Positions 32,490-44,189 of a stretch of 64,000 nucleotides of DNA are shown here, piece by piece (the first letter of the stretch is position 1; each line of letters begins with the position of its first letter). The stretch is from Paulownia fortunei (taxonomy: Eukaryota; Streptophyta; Magnoliopsida; Lamiales; Paulowniaceae), in the NCBI GenBank assembly GCA_019321725.1, contig CM033106.1, forward strand, positions 21,822,965-21,886,964. Reading direction: 5' to 3'. A model generated the notes under the pieces. That model searched no databases, was not told the DNA's origin, and saw only the letters and a program-made list of their open reading frames with translations. Position numbers and translations under genes: made by a program.

Positions 32490-34060
32490 TTGCAAACCAA
32501 ATCATTCACTTATTTGGAAGCATCAATGTAGAGTTCGGGATGAGGCACAACAACAAATTTTTTGGCGACTGGGTGGCCGTATTTGGTGGTTTTGGTATGA
32601 CCATTAGTGTAGACACCAGACATTATATAAATTAATGGATGCTCATTCCATGGTCCATATTTCATGGTTAAAAATGGAACAGAGACAAGTCAGAAGAGGT
32701 TTTGCCGAGTCACATTGACATTGTATAGGTTCATTTCGTTCTAGGGCAATAGGATCTACCAGTGTGGAAACTTACTTCGTCTAGGAGTCTTTCCTTAAAG
32801 TCAGCATGGCATGCCTTAAGGAACGCTGAGCCTAGACAATGGATACTTGTTGCGTTATGGAATCTGATTCTTAATCCCACCATTTCGATTTTTCTAATGG
32901 CAATTGCTGAGGAAGTGGATTCCTGCGGATGAGAGAATGTGTCAAAAAGGTGTTGAGCTGCCATCTATGTGTCTTTGCTGTAGGAATAGCTCAGAACAAT
33001 GGAACATTTATTTATTCATGGAAGACAAGCATCTCAGCTTTGCCATTATTTTGGTTCAATTTTTCACAAGTTGTATCCTCAGACGGATTTAATTCAACGC
33101 TTGGTTCAGAGTTGGCGGTTCTCCATTCCTAAGGGGCTACATGCTCGTGAGATCATTCCTATGCTTATATTGTGGTTTCTTTGGACATCTTGGAATGATG
33201 CAAAGTATAGGAGTTCCACATTTGATTTTTGACGAATCTTTGTAAAAATCTGGAATCATCTTGGGATGACTCAAAAGGCTAGATTAATTGATTCTAACTT
33301 CTGGAAAGAGGATGCTACAATGGCTTCACAATTTAGCTTTCAAATTAATCCAGCTCATAGGAAGATCCCATAACAAATTTGGTGGAAGAAAACTCCAGAT
33401 GGTGGAGTTAAGTTAAATTACGATAAAGCGGCAAAGGAAAACCTATGATGTGCGGGTGCAGGAGCTATTTTGAGGAACAGCACTGGTACGGACCTCTTTG
33501 CATTTTTCTCATTTTTACTAAAAGAAACCAATACATATGCGGAAGTGAACGCAGTCGCACATGGACTCAAGCTATGTTTTGAAATGGGCTATAAGCACGT
33601 CATCTTTGAGATAGATGCACAAGCAGTCCTTTTTCTCATCCATCGACAACGGCTCGACAATTGGAAGCTCAGCATCCTTTGGCTCAGATTATTCAGTTTT
33701 CACAAAAAATGTTACTGCAATTTTTTCATAATTTTAGATAAGGGAATCAAGCTGTGCATTTTCTCGCCAACTATGCATGTTTATCATGGAGCTCAGGTTC
33801 TTGGACAAATGCTTTCCCAAAACACCTTCATTCTTTGGTTAAGATTGACAATTTATTTCCTTGCTTTAGGTTTTGATAGACTTTGTAAGGGAGTAGTACT
33901 CCTTTTTATGCTTTCATAGTTATTTTTCATGGTACAATTGAATGTAAAAGAGTGAGTACTCTTCATATTGTAAAATTTCACTTTAGTTTTTTTTATTAAT
34001 ATACTGGTGGGGTTTAGGCCAAACTCCCACTTAGACACAGAATTAATTAAAAAAATTCAT
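32490..34060 (+). pseudogene. LINE (plant L1-type) ORF2 C-terminal part
   Basis: The 3' third of a LINE polyprotein is present in pieces. A reverse-transcriptase zinc-binding region (KWIPADERM, CLCCRNSSE, then after a shift FIHGRQASQLCHYFG; 32,910-33,060) is followed by WFLWTSWNDAKYR (33,170-33,210), then an RNase H domain with VKLNYDKAAKENL and AGAGAILRNS (33,410-33,485), NTYAEVNAVAHGLKLCFEMG (33,530-33,590) and VIFEIDAQAVLFLI. The longest clean frame is 33,470-33,919. The end is marked by a GGGGTTTAGGCCAAACTCCC type tail near 34,011-34,030 and A-rich sequence. Endonuclease and most of RT are missing. Confidence 0.8.
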
Positions 34061-34105
34061 ATTTCAAGAATTTACATTAACACCAATTCAAGTCAAGACT
34101 ATCCA

Positions 34106-34494
34106 TGTTGAAAATAAACTTGTTTTAAGCCCAAATTTTAATCAACCTCATATTAGCCCAAAATTAAGAAGTTTCAAATTTAGGGAAGGTAGGTAAGGTT
34201 GGTGAGATTAATAAAAATTATTTGATAATTTAGTTGACAGATGTATGGTTGTAATTTTAAGTTGTTTGTTTATTTAGTGGTAGAGATTTGTTATAAACTA
34301 GTATAAATAGAGCTTGCATTTGGAGTATTATATGATCAGACAAAGAGAGAAAAACAAGAGTGATTAGAAGCAAAGCTTTTAAAGAGAGTTTAGAGAAATA
34401 TTTAGAAAGTTTGTAAAGAGTGAAGTTGTATTGAGTATTCTCTCTTGTAACAATATTTGAGTTATCAATATTTTTGAGTGATAAATTTCCAACA
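34106..34494 (+). repeat. 5' LTR of the copia element
   Basis: It runs from TGTTGAAAATAAACTTG to AAATTTCCAACA. A TATAAATA box is at 34,302-34,309 and the primer site starts four bases after the end. Confidence 0.9.
34302..34309 (+). promoter_or_regulatory. TATA box of the copia LTR
   Basis: TATAAATA is conserved in the 3' LTR (near 39,130) and lies about 195 bases into the LTR, as expected for a copia promoter. Confidence 0.6.
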
Positions 34495-34497
34495 GAG

Positions 34498-34510
34498 TGG
34501 TATCAGAGCC
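34498..34510 (+). promoter_or_regulatory. Primer-binding site, tRNA-iMet type
   Basis: TGGTATCAGAGCC starts four bases downstream of the LTR end, the standard copia primer site. Confidence 0.9.
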
Positions 34511-34668
34511 ACACGCAAAAAAAAAAAAAAAAAATAAGAGTTCGTTGAGACGAACACGCTGTCGAAGAAAAAAAAATTAACAGAATAAAAAAAAATTAAC
34601 AGAATCGGAGTTTTGGAGCGTCGTTACGCTGCACCAGAAGTTTCTAAGCTAACTCACTGAGTTGAATC

Positions 34669-34806
34669 GAGTCAAGCTGAGTCAAACCAAGTTATCTAAC
34701 CCATTGACCGAGTCAAGAAGCTGTTGATCGAGCATTGACCAAGTCAAACGGTTGACTTTGACCATTGACCACTGTTGACCAAGCGTTGACCAAGCCCAAA
34801 ATTTGA
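34669..34806 (+). promoter_or_regulatory. W-box-rich leader of the copia element
   Basis: Between the primer site and gag about 140 bases hold eight TTGAC[CT] hexamers on the plus strand and four reverse ones (AGTCAA). W-boxes bind WRKY factors, and defence-responsive copia elements use such sites, but they are usually in the LTR. Here the cluster lies in the transcribed leader and seems to arise from a repeated gttgaccaag/gagtcaa unit. Confidence 0.5.
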
Positions 34807-34869
34807 CCGAAGTTTATCAAAAGTTTTTCGGTCTTTTGGATCCATCCGTATAGTCAAAATTTTATATTT

Positions 34870-35830
34870 CACTCTATTGAGAGTTAATAGCAAATAGCAA
34901 CTTAACAGCATTCCAAGTTCCACAACTCAAGCGATGCGACTTTGAGAATTGGAGTATCAAAATGAAGGCACTTCTTGGAGCACATGATGTATGGGAAGTC
35001 GTGGAGAAAGGGTATGATGAACCCAAAGACGAGTCAACACTATCCGCCACACAAAAAGATAGTTTGAAAAACTTAAGAAAGAAAGACAAGAAGGCTCTCT
35101 TCCTCATCTACCAACTTTTAGATGATGATGGCTTTGAGAAAATCTCAAGTGCTACCTCCGTCAAGCAAGTGTGGGACAGGCTCCAAGTCTCTTACAAGGG
35201 AGAAGAAAAGGTTAAGAAGGTACGACTTCAAACTTTAAGAAGAGAGTTTGATTCGTTGCATATGAAGGAAGGTGAGCTTGTTTCTGATTACTTTTCTAGA
35301 GTTTTAACCATTTTCAATCAACTAAGGAGAAATCGTGAAAATTAGAAGATGTAGCTATCATGGAGAAAAGTCTTCGATCTTTAGATTCGAAGTTTAATAG
35401 TATCACAACAATTATCGAGGAAATTAAAGATCTAGAAATAATGACGATTGAGCAACTCTTGGGTTCGCTCCAAGCTCACGAAAAAAAGAAAAAGAAGAAA
35501 TGAGTCGTTGATCAACTACTTAAAACAAAAGTCCAACCAACCAATAATGAAGAAAGATTCAACAATAATAGAAGCCAACACGGAAAAGGTCGTGGACAAG
35601 GACGAGGTCGTGGTCGTGGACAAGGTTAGAATTTCAACAATAACTCCAACAACTATGAGAAAGGCGAAAGCTCTACGAGGGGTCGTGGCAGAGGCAATTC
35701 AAACTCAAGGTATGACAAATCTCAAGTTCGATGTTATAATTGTCAGAAGTTTGAGCATTATGCTAGAGATTGTAGAAACCCCAATATTAAAGTAAATGAG
35801 AGAGCAATTTTGTGGAAGAAAATAAAGAAG
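34870..35830 (+). pseudogene. Copia gag (broken)
   Basis: The reading starts without a proper ATG at about 34,915 (VPQLKRCDFENWSIKMKALL), so the first codons are lost. The clean frame 34,962-35,345 holds the UBN2/Retrotran_gag domain: AHDVWEVVEKGY, KALFLIYQLLDDDGFEKIS, VKQVWDRLQVSYKGEEKVKK, LQTLRREFDSLHMKEGELVS. After a frame break comes EEIKDLEIMTIEQLLGSLQA (about 35,420), a GRGRGRGQG-type basic stretch (about 35,595), and the zinc knuckle CYNCQKFEHYARDC (35,732-35,773). Gag would package element RNA. Confidence 0.85.
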
Positions 35831-35887
35831 ATGGAGGCAATATTTTATTACTAGCACGCAATGACAATAATAAAGGGCAATAAAATG

Positions 35888-36060
35888 CATGGTACCTCGA
35901 CACTGGTGCTAGCAATCATATGTGTGGGAAACGGTCAATGTTCGTGGAACTTGATGAATCAATAAACGGGTATGTCTCTTTCAGTGATGATTCCAAGGTA
36001 GCAGTAAAATAAAGAGGTAAAATTCTTATTCGCTTAAAAGATGGGAGACATCAATTTATT
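35888..36060 (+). pseudogene. Copia protease (broken)
   Basis: [13 protein letters not shown] starts at 35,890; the active site DTGAS is intact at 35,899-35,913, followed by [12 protein letters not shown] and a stop at 36,010, then KILIRLKDG in the same frame. It would cut the polyprotein. Confidence 0.85.
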
Positions 36061-37140
36061 TCAAATGTTATTATGTACCCAAATGAAAATAAATATTTTA
36101 AGTTTGGGACAACTCTTAGGGAAAGGTTATAATATTCACTTAAAAGACAATAACTTTTCTATAAGAGACAATATGAATAACTTGATTGCGATGGCACCAA
36201 TATCAAGAAATAGAATGTTCCTACTTAAGATTCAAACAAATGTGGCTAAATGTCTCAAGGCGTGTTATAAAGATTCATCGTGGCTATGGCATCTGAGGTT
36301 TAGACATCTCAACTTTGGAGGACTAGAGTTATTATCCAAGAAGAAGATAGTGAGAGGTTTGCTTTGCATCAACCACCCGACCATCTTTGTGAAGGATGTC
36401 TACTTGGGAAGCAATTTAGGAGAAGTTTTCCAAAATAGTCAAACTCTAGAACACAGAAGCCACTTGAGCTCATTCATGCGGATGTTTGTGGTCCTATCAA
36501 GCCAAGTTCATTCGGTAAAAGTAATTACTTTCTACTATTCATTGATGATTTTTCAAGAAAAATGTGGATTTATTTCTTGAAGTAGAAATCAGAAGTTTTT
36601 GAAGCGTTCAAAAAGTTTAAGGCTCCAGTAGAGAAAGAAAGTGGTCTTCAGATCAAAGTCATGAGATCTGACCAAGGAGGAGAATTTACTTCGAAGGATT
36701 CAAAAGTTTTGTGAAACAAATGAAATTCGATGACCACTCACTATTCTAAGATCCCCAACAAAATGGAGTTGCAGAAAGGAAGAACATAATGATTCTCAAT
36801 ATGGCACGAAGCATGCTCAAAAGCAAGAGACTGTCAAAGGAGTTCTGGGCAGAAGCTGTGGCATGTGCGGTGTATTTATTAAATCGCTCACCAACAAGAA
36901 GTGTATGGGACAAGACACCACAAGAAGCGTGGAATGGAAGAAAACCTGGCATTTCCTATTTGAGAGTTTTTTTAAGCATAGCCCATGTACATGTACCAGA
37001 TGAGCAAAGAAGCAAGTTAGATGATAAAAGCGAGAAGTTCATCTTCATTGGTTATGACAATAATTCCAAAGGCTATAAGCTATATAATCCTAATAATGCA
37101 AAGATAATCATCAGTCGTGATGTTATTTTTGATGAAGAAG
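36061..37140 (+). pseudogene. Copia integrase (broken)
   Basis: The pre-integrase part has ILSLGQLLGKGYNIHLKDN, then WLWHLRFRHLNFGGLELLSK (36,281-36,340) of the zinc-binding domain. The core follows in another frame: [20 protein letters not shown] (about 36,482) and [13 protein letters not shown] with a stop, SDQGGEFTSK (about 36,668), then shifts. A clean frame from about 36,775 to 37,148 holds [48 protein letters not shown], and the C-terminal [19 protein letters not shown] and ISRDVIFDE. Confidence 0.85.
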
Positions 37141-38480
37141 GCGAATGAGATTGGGGACCACAATATAAAGATTACAACTTCGCCCCTGAATTTGAAGATG
37201 ATGAACAAACAACTGTCGAGCAATCGAGAGAAGAGCCTGCTACACCACCTGCTTCACCATTTTCAAACAATGATAGAAATTCGCCACCATCTTTCTTAGC
37301 TGAGATGAATGAAGAACGTACAAGAAGTCTTCAAGAACTCTACGAGGTAACTGATAGGCTTGAAAATCTTACCCTATTTTGTCTCTTCGCAGATTGTGAG
37401 CCTGTAAACTTTCTAGAAGCTGCACAAAATGCAAAATGGAGAAACGCAATGGATGAAGAAATTAAAGCCATCAAGAAAAATGACACTTAGAACTTGCTCC
37501 ACTTCCCAAAGGTCATAAAGCCATTGGTGTAAAGTGGGTATACAAGGTGAAAAAGAATGCTACCTGAGAGATTGAATGATACAAGGCAAGACTAGTTGCA
37601 AAAGGTTATAGTCAAAAAGTTGGCATTGACTATGATGAGGTATTTGCTCCAGTTGCTCAATTAGAAATAATAAGATTAATTATTTCTTTAGCAGCTCAAA
37701 ATAAGTGGAAAATACATCATATGAATGTAAAGTCAACCTTCCTTAATGGAGTACTGGAGGAAGAAGTTTACATTGAACAATCAATGGGCTATGTGATAAA
37801 AGGACAAGAAGATAAAGTCTTAAAGCTAAAGAAGGCTCTCTATGGGTTGAAACAAGCACCGAGAGCATGAAATAGCAGAATTGATAAATATTTACAAAAG
37901 AAAGGTTTTACCAAATGTCCTTACGAGCATGCACTCTACATCATGAATAACAAAGGTGATGTTTTGATTGTTTGCTTGTACGTTGATGATTTGATCTTTA
38001 CAGGGAGCAACCCAATTATGTTCAAAGAATTTAAGAAAGCAATGACAAAGGAGTTTGAAATGACCGACATTGGGTTGATGGCACACTACCTCGGCATCGA
38101 AGTCAAGTAAAGAGAAGATGGAGTTTTTATCTCACAAAAAACTATACAAAAGAGATTCTTAAGAAATTTAAGATGGATGATTGCAATCCAATAAGCACAC
38201 CGATGGAGTGCGGAGTAAAATTATTCAAGGATAATAAAGCAGATAAAGTGGATTCAACATTGTTCAAGAGCCTAGTTAGATGTTTGAGGTACTTGACATG
38301 TACAAGGCCTGACATTCTCTATGTAACTGGACTCATGAGTCGCTACATGAAAACTCCAACAACAACACATTTCAAGGCCGCAAAAAGAATTCTTCATTGC
38401 CAAAAAGGTACAATCAACTTTAGCTTATTCTATTTAGTTTCTAATCAGTATAAACTTGTTGAATATAGTAATAGCGATTG
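37141..38480 (+). pseudogene. Copia reverse transcriptase (broken)
   Basis: After a linker rich in acidic and serine residues the RT begins NAKWRNAMDEEIKAIKKNDT (about 37,430-37,488). The next frame reads [33 protein letters not shown] (about 37,580-37,640), [30 protein letters not shown] (about 37,740), [11 protein letters not shown] followed by a stop at 37,868, and the catalytic YVDD at 37,979-37,990, intact. Then MAHYLGIEVK plus a stop, and the clean frame 38,173-38,481 (CNPISTPMECGVKLFKDN, FKSLVRCLRYLTCTRPDI, LMSRYMKTPTTTHFKAAKRI). Confidence 0.85.
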
Positions 38481-38481
38481 A

Positions 38482-38919
38482 GCTGGAGATACCGATGATT
38501 ATAAAAGCACAACTGATTTTGCATTTTTCATGGGAGACACTGCATTTACTTGGCTATCGAATAAGCAACCAATTGTCACCCTTTCAACATGTGAAACTGA
38601 GTATGTGGCTACTACATCATATGTGAGTCATGCAATTTGGCTAAGAAATTTGTTGAAAGAATTAAACATGTTACAAGAAAAGCCAACATAGATTCATGTC
38701 GACAACAAATCAGCAATAGCTTTGGCAAAAAATCCAGTTTTTCATAATCAAAGCAAGCATATTGATACTCGAAACCACTACATCAGGGAATACATTGCGA
38801 GAAAAGAAGTTCAAGTAAAGTATGTGAAATCGCAAGACCAAGTTGCTGACATCTTTATCAAGCCACTGAACTATGAAAACTTTGCGAGATTGAGAAACTC
38901 ACTTGGCATCATAAAATAA
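38482..38919 (+). pseudogene. Copia RNase H (broken)
   Basis: After a stop replacing tryptophan in YSNSDWAGD, the frame gives AFTWLSNKQPIVTLSTCETE (about 38,544-38,603), YVATTSYVSHAIWLRNLLKE, a further stop, IHVDNKSAIALAKNP (38,692-38,736), HNQSKHIDTRNHYIREYIAR and VADIFIKPL. The polyprotein ends at a stop at about 38,917, just before the polypurine tract. Confidence 0.85.
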
Positions 38920-38923
38920 ATTT

Positions 38924-38932
38924 AAAGGGGAG
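38924..38932 (+). promoter_or_regulatory. Polypurine tract of the copia element
   Basis: AAAGGGGAG lies directly before the 3' LTR start. Confidence 0.8.
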
Positions 38933-39322
38933 TGTTGAAAATAAATTTGTTTTAAGCCTAAATTTTAATCAAGCCCATATTAGCCAAAATTAAGAAGTTT
39001 TTAATTTCAGGTAAGGTAGGTAAGGTTAGTGAGATTAATAAAAATTATGTGATAATTTAGTTGGTAAATGTATGGTTGTGATTTTAAGTTGTTTGTTTAT
39101 TTAGTGGTAGAGATTTGTTATAAACTAGTATAAATAGAGCTTGCATTTGGAGTGTTATATCATCAAACAAAGAAGAGAGAAACAAAAGTGATTAGAAGTA
39201 AAGCTTCTAAAGAGAATTTAGAGAAATATTTAGAAAGTTTGTAAAGAGTTAAGTTGTATTGAGTGTTCTCTCTTGTAATAATATTTAAGTGCTCAATATT
39301 TTTGAGTGATAAATTTTCAACA
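38933..39322 (+). repeat. 3' LTR of the copia element
   Basis: It runs from TGTTGAAAATAAATTTG to AAATTTTCAACA (390 bases). By eye roughly 35-40 differences separate it from the 5' LTR, many of them C/T or G/A. Confidence 0.9.
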
Positions 39323-39327
39323 ATCCG

Positions 39328-39957
39328 ATGGATTCAACTAGATCCTAGTTAGTTAAATTAAACTCGGATGGATCAGTAAGGAGCTACACTGATGATGTAG
39401 GAGCCGGGGATGTTGTGCGAGACTACCATTGTAACGTATTGTTTGCCTTTTATGAAAACTTGGGATAAAATTCAAGTATTTTTGCAGATGTTTTTATTGT
39501 GGCGAGGGGGTTAGGTATTTGTAAAATGCACGGATGCCGTAATGTATAGGTGGAGATTGATGTTTTAAGTATTGTACAAATCATTTTATCGATTCTATAG
39601 GCTATTGGACTTTGGTGCATTTGCTTCAACGGATTAAAGAATATTGTGGCTTTTTTAATGTGCAATTCTCACATATTGACTGGGAAGGAATCAAATGGTG
39701 GACTACTTCGCTAACCTTGCATACGAGCTGCAAAATTGTAAAATCTTGCAATGCAATGATCTTACGGGAGATGTTTTAGGAACTATTAAAATAGATTTTT
39801 TTTCTTTCTTTAGATTTCGATGGACGTAAGGAAGCAGTGCTCATTCTTTTTGGGTTTCAAGATTACATGTACTTTCATTTTAAGATTAATAAATAGGAAG
39901 TCGTCTACATCAAACCCCGACCCACCTAGGCACAACCAGCTTCTACTAAAAAAAATT
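39328..39957 (+). pseudogene. LINE RNase H fragment with 3' tail
   Basis: VKLNSDGSVRSYTDDVGAGD (about 39,351-39,410) and VLFAFYENLG are the start of a LINE-type RNase H; FADVFIVARGLGICK and VEIDVLSIVQIIL follow with stops. A 3' untranslated region ends near 39,957 in an A-rich tail (about 39,940-39,955). It is separated from the LINE on the other side of the copia element and may be a different insertion. Confidence 0.65.
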
Positions 39958-41829
39958 CCCATTTCATGAACTTAAGTAAAAGATGTCTACCCCAACAAAT
40001 ATTCTATGGAGACCCCCCACTCTCAAGCCGCCAAACCACTGCTCCATTGAAGTTTCGCCACCATTCTTTAGAAGACAGTTGAAATCCCATCTGAATTAAC
40101 AAGAAGATCTTTGAAGAAAATATTTGGAACAAATTTTGATCTGCATTGATAAAACGACCATTTATGAAGGTAAGAAATAATCTTCTTTTATGAGATGAAG
40201 AAGAGATGTGGTACACCCTTTCATTTCTCTTTAGTTGGTAAATTCTCCTATGGTTTCAACAATGGAAAAACTTAGGGCTAAGCTGCAATTAGATTGAAGG
40301 GATCATTTCATATTGGGGATATCAATTTGAAACCTATTTTAATTTGGCTCTCAAATGAATAATATTATGCACGAGTTTGGATGAGACAACTCTGGTATTT
40401 CGATGGATACCCGATGTGCATTTGACATAGACACCAAATTTTAATTTCACGAAAGAAAACCCTATTGTGCTAGTTTGGGTGAGTTCGCTTGAGTGTGCAA
40501 TTTTTCATAAAAAAATCAGTGAAAAAGTGTACTTATAGAGAAGTGTTTGACTATGTATCTTTAACTCTTCATGGTTGTGTACTCAAGCCACAACCTTCTT
40601 TGACCATGTATCTTTGACTATGTATTACAACCGATCTGTACGTTGATGATTGTTAGATTATATGAGGGTGGGTAGCGGAAGATGATTGCTTGTTTACATG
40701 GGAGTAGATGGTTTTCACGTCCCACTGTTCTTTTATTCAACGGATATAAATTGATCAAGTGTATTACATCCAATCATTCAGATACCAAGTTCAAAAATGA
40801 CTATCTCAGAAAAAGTTTTTTAAACATATTCTACGTTCTTTTCTAGTTTGGGTTTCAAAACCTAGGCTATGTTTGGTTGTGATTCGGAGGAATGTTTTCT
40901 TTCCCCTAGAACAAGATTGTGTTAATAAATTCATGATTTGGAGCCCACTATATATATCAAAATTATTACATTATTCTATTATTATATTGACATAAATATA
41001 TTTTTTTCATTAAAAATATAATATATAACATTAAAAAAGACTAATGTGACACCACTAAACAAACAAAAAATTTTATGACAAAACTGCTATAATACAAATT
41101 GTTCCCTCACAAAACACAAATAAATATTACTTTCGTCCTTAAAATCCATATTCCTAAACTCATTCCCAAAAACACCAGAACACAACAAAAAATAGCCCTA
41201 ATTTCTTTGTTTTTTTATCAGGCTTTGGTTTTCTAAACATAGGCCAACTATTCTTGTCATTTGGTTTCCTAAACCAAGTCCACTCTTCAGTCTAGGGTTC
41301 TCAAACCTATCCCAATAACAATACTTAATTTTATTAAGTTAAATCACAGGATTAATTAATTTAATTATTAGATTTTTTTTTTTCTTATAAACATTTTTCT
41401 TCTCAATTCTAATTATACTTATTCGACTAAGTATATGAGCCATTAAGTTCGCCAGTAAGTTAAAATAGGATCACAACCCTTGTTATTTAAATTGGGCAAT
41501 ATAAATTGTCTCAATTAATTAAAATCTTTAATTAATTATTTTAAAATTAATCTCGTTAATTTTAATTTTCAACTTTTCATAAAACATAGTTGACATACAA
41601 CAACTTAATATGAACATCTAGATATAATTTAAAATTAAAATGAAAGTTTGCAGTTACAGTTTTTGTGTAGTATGGTCCTTCAATTATCCAATTGAACCTA
41701 GGGTAAGAAAATGCCAAAATCCTAATAGTTTAAGCACCATGACTTCTAAGAGTCTTAAGCAGATATCAAATTAGCCAACCTTTAACTCAGGATAGTTGGG
41801 ATTACAATAGAAGTTATTCCGAGTAAAAG
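39958..41829. other. Non-coding stretch with one MITE
   Basis: No coding sequence is seen. The stretch contains a MITE candidate (40,865-41,197) and AT-rich sequence. Confidence 0.5.
40865..41197. mobile_element. MITE, possibly Tourist/PIF-Harbinger type
   Basis: The 333-base unit starts GGCTATGTTTGGTTGTGATTC and ends with CACAACAAAAAATAGCC, imperfect terminal inverted repeats. CTA flanks it on both sides (40,862-40,864 and 41,198-41,200), a 3-base duplication as PIF/Harbinger elements make. It has no coding capacity. Confidence 0.5.
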
Positions 41830-44175
41830 ATTATTGAAGTGGTGGAACAAGAGTGAAAGAGGCGAAATTGGCAGTAGCTCATGGTGAGAGTGTTTCGAAG
41901 ATGATCCTTCGGATTCAAATATAACGGAGATGAAAAAGTGTTAACGCCAATCTGACTCACATTCTTTCGATTGAAGATCATATTGGCATCAAAAAGTTGC
42001 GTATAAATGGCCTAGTGAGGGGAAAGGAACACTAAATACTTTCACTCCCTTGTTAAAAAGAAACGTATGAGGTATTGGATTGCTGAAATTAAGTATAAGG
42101 GGAAATTAATTTTGGATACTCAATAGATTAAAGATTCGGCGGTGGAATTTTATCAGTAATTGTTGGTTGCGGATTAGCCTTTAGTTGAGAGAGGCTCTTG
42201 GGCTGCATTAAACCGCAACTTAGAGCTTTTGTTTATCCCGAGCATGAGGAGTTAGTTTCAGCATTCATCTAGACAGCGTGGCTGGTCCAGATGGTTTTTC
42301 ATCATGCTGTTTTCAGCATTGTCAGAATTACATTGCACCGAATCTGATGGAAGGATGTATACAGTTCTTGAATGGTGTCTCGAATTTTTTCAACAATAAT
42401 GGTTGTGCTAATCCCTAAGGCGGATTATCCAAAGGAATGGAGTGATTTCATCCAATCAGTCTTTGCAATATCATAAATAAGGTGTTTTCTAAACTTCTTT
42501 ACTTGAGGCTTAATCGGGTTATGCCTTTGCTTATTTTTCACCTTTACAAATTGGTTTCACACTTGGGAGAACAATTATGGAGAATATTCTTTTAGCTTAG
42601 GAAATGGTTAAGTCTATTGATTTAAAAGGGAAGGAGGATAATGTAATTTTTAAACTTGATATAACTAAGGCGTATGGTTATGTGTAGTGGAATTTTCTTT
42701 ATGTGGTTCTCAGACGAATTGGATTTCCTAAGGAATGGATTCAGGTGGTGAGGAATTCTATTGAGAATGTTTGGTTTTCAATATTGGTAAATGGTTATAG
42801 TGCAACCTTCTTTAAGTCAACAAGAGGGTTATGATTATAAGGTGATCCACTTTCCCCTTCTTTGTTTATCTGGGCGATCAAAGTTTATCAAGGGGGTTGC
42901 ATGATCTTATTTCGGCAACTCCAGGTATGGCATATCACACGTCTGGTGGTTTGCTTACATCCCCTCTCTCTTATGCGGATGATATTATTATCTTAAGAAA
43001 GGCTAATAAGAGGAACATGATTAAATTGATGGACTTTTTCCATTGGTATGAAGAGTGTTCTAGGCAACTTATTAACGGCTCCAAGAGCTCTTTGTTGTGA
43101 GCAAAAGAGCATCGACAATAGTGGTGCACACAATTAATGCAGTCACAAGTTTCTCCATGAAGAGGCTACCTATCTTATACATTGGGGCTCCATTGGTTTA
43201 AAGTGTGTTATCTGAAGGAGGCTTGGGGATGCAGTCATTGGCAGAAGTGAGTGTTGCTTTCTCTAGCTAATTATGGTGGAATTGACAGACTAGTTTCTCT
43301 CTTTTGGCTCATTTCATGTGGTGTAAATACTGCTCAAAGGCTCATCCGTCTAAAGATAAGATGAAGATGAACTATTCTCCTCTTTGGAAACGGTTCTGCA
43401 AAGCTAGGGAGCATACGGAGAAGTAGATTTTTTGGTCTTCAAAAGCAGGTAACATCTCATTTTGGTTGGACTAATGGTTCGAAAAAAAGACAATTGCAGT
43501 ATTATATCAAGCAAGTGACACAAACAAGAAGTTAGTTAACTATTATTGGCATCAAAACTACTGGAGTATGTCCAAATTACTAGAGGATTTTCCTTTAATC
43601 TTTCACAAAAAACTTGTTCTACTCCAATTAATATTGATGTAAAGGATCTAGCTTTGTGGAAGGAATCAATGGATGGCTTATTTTCTCTTAAATCAACATA
43701 TAATCTTCTCCGCTTATCAAAAGTTTCCCCACGGCTTCTTCGGGATATAGAACCAAGCTTTGACACCAACAATGTCAATATTCTCTTGGAGGATATTGTA
43801 TGGTTGGTTGCCTAATGATTTTATCATGAGTCTAAGAGGATTTAAAATACCCTCTAAGTGCCGAGGATGTGCTGATGGTGAAACATTTAAGCACTTATTC
43901 TTACAATGCAACCATGTAAGGGCTATCTTACCAATCTTGGTAATGTGGTTTATTTGGAGAGAATGAAATGATGCAAAATACTAGGGTCGTAGATTTCACT
44001 TTGGTAAAACTAGTCAAGCGATATATGCTCATCTTGCCACTTTATCAGCGTATTTCTGGAATGGGGAAGTGTAGCAATAGTTTGATTTGGGAGGAGGTTA
44101 CCTACTAATAAACTAGTAGGGGCCAGTCTAAGCCCCCAACTTAGACCCTGGTGGCTTTTTGAAAAAAAAATTCCC
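41830..44175 (+). pseudogene. LINE ORF2 remnant with RT motifs
   Basis: In order there are a pre-RT region (KYFHSLVKKKRMRYWIAEIK, about 42,035-42,095), RT blocks FTLGRTIMENILLA (about 42,556), FKLDITKAYGYV followed by a stop (42,650-42,686; normally D..KAYD.V.W), LVNGYSATFFKSTRGL, GDPLSPSLFIWA (about 42,842-42,877), the catalytic YADD intact at 42,972-42,983, then zinc-binding LWKESMDGLFSLKSTYNLL (43,655-43,710), FSWRILYGWLPNDFIM and CRGCADGETFKHLFLQC (43,860-43,911), and WFIWRE. Frames are broken many times. A tail ccccaacttagaccctggtg and an A-run end it at about 44,170. Confidence 0.85.
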
Positions 44176-44189
44176 AATTCATGACTTAA

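Larger units (their letters stand above)
34106..39322 (+). mobile_element. Ty1/copia element with both LTRs
   Basis: Two similar LTRs of 389 and 390 bases enclose gag, protease, integrase, RT and RNase H in copia order. Flanking sequences are ATCCA at 34,101-34,105 and ATCCG at 39,323-39,327, a 5-base target duplication with one change. The LTRs differ at roughly one base in ten by eye, so the insertion is old. All frames are broken. The element lies between LINE remnants. Confidence 0.92.
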
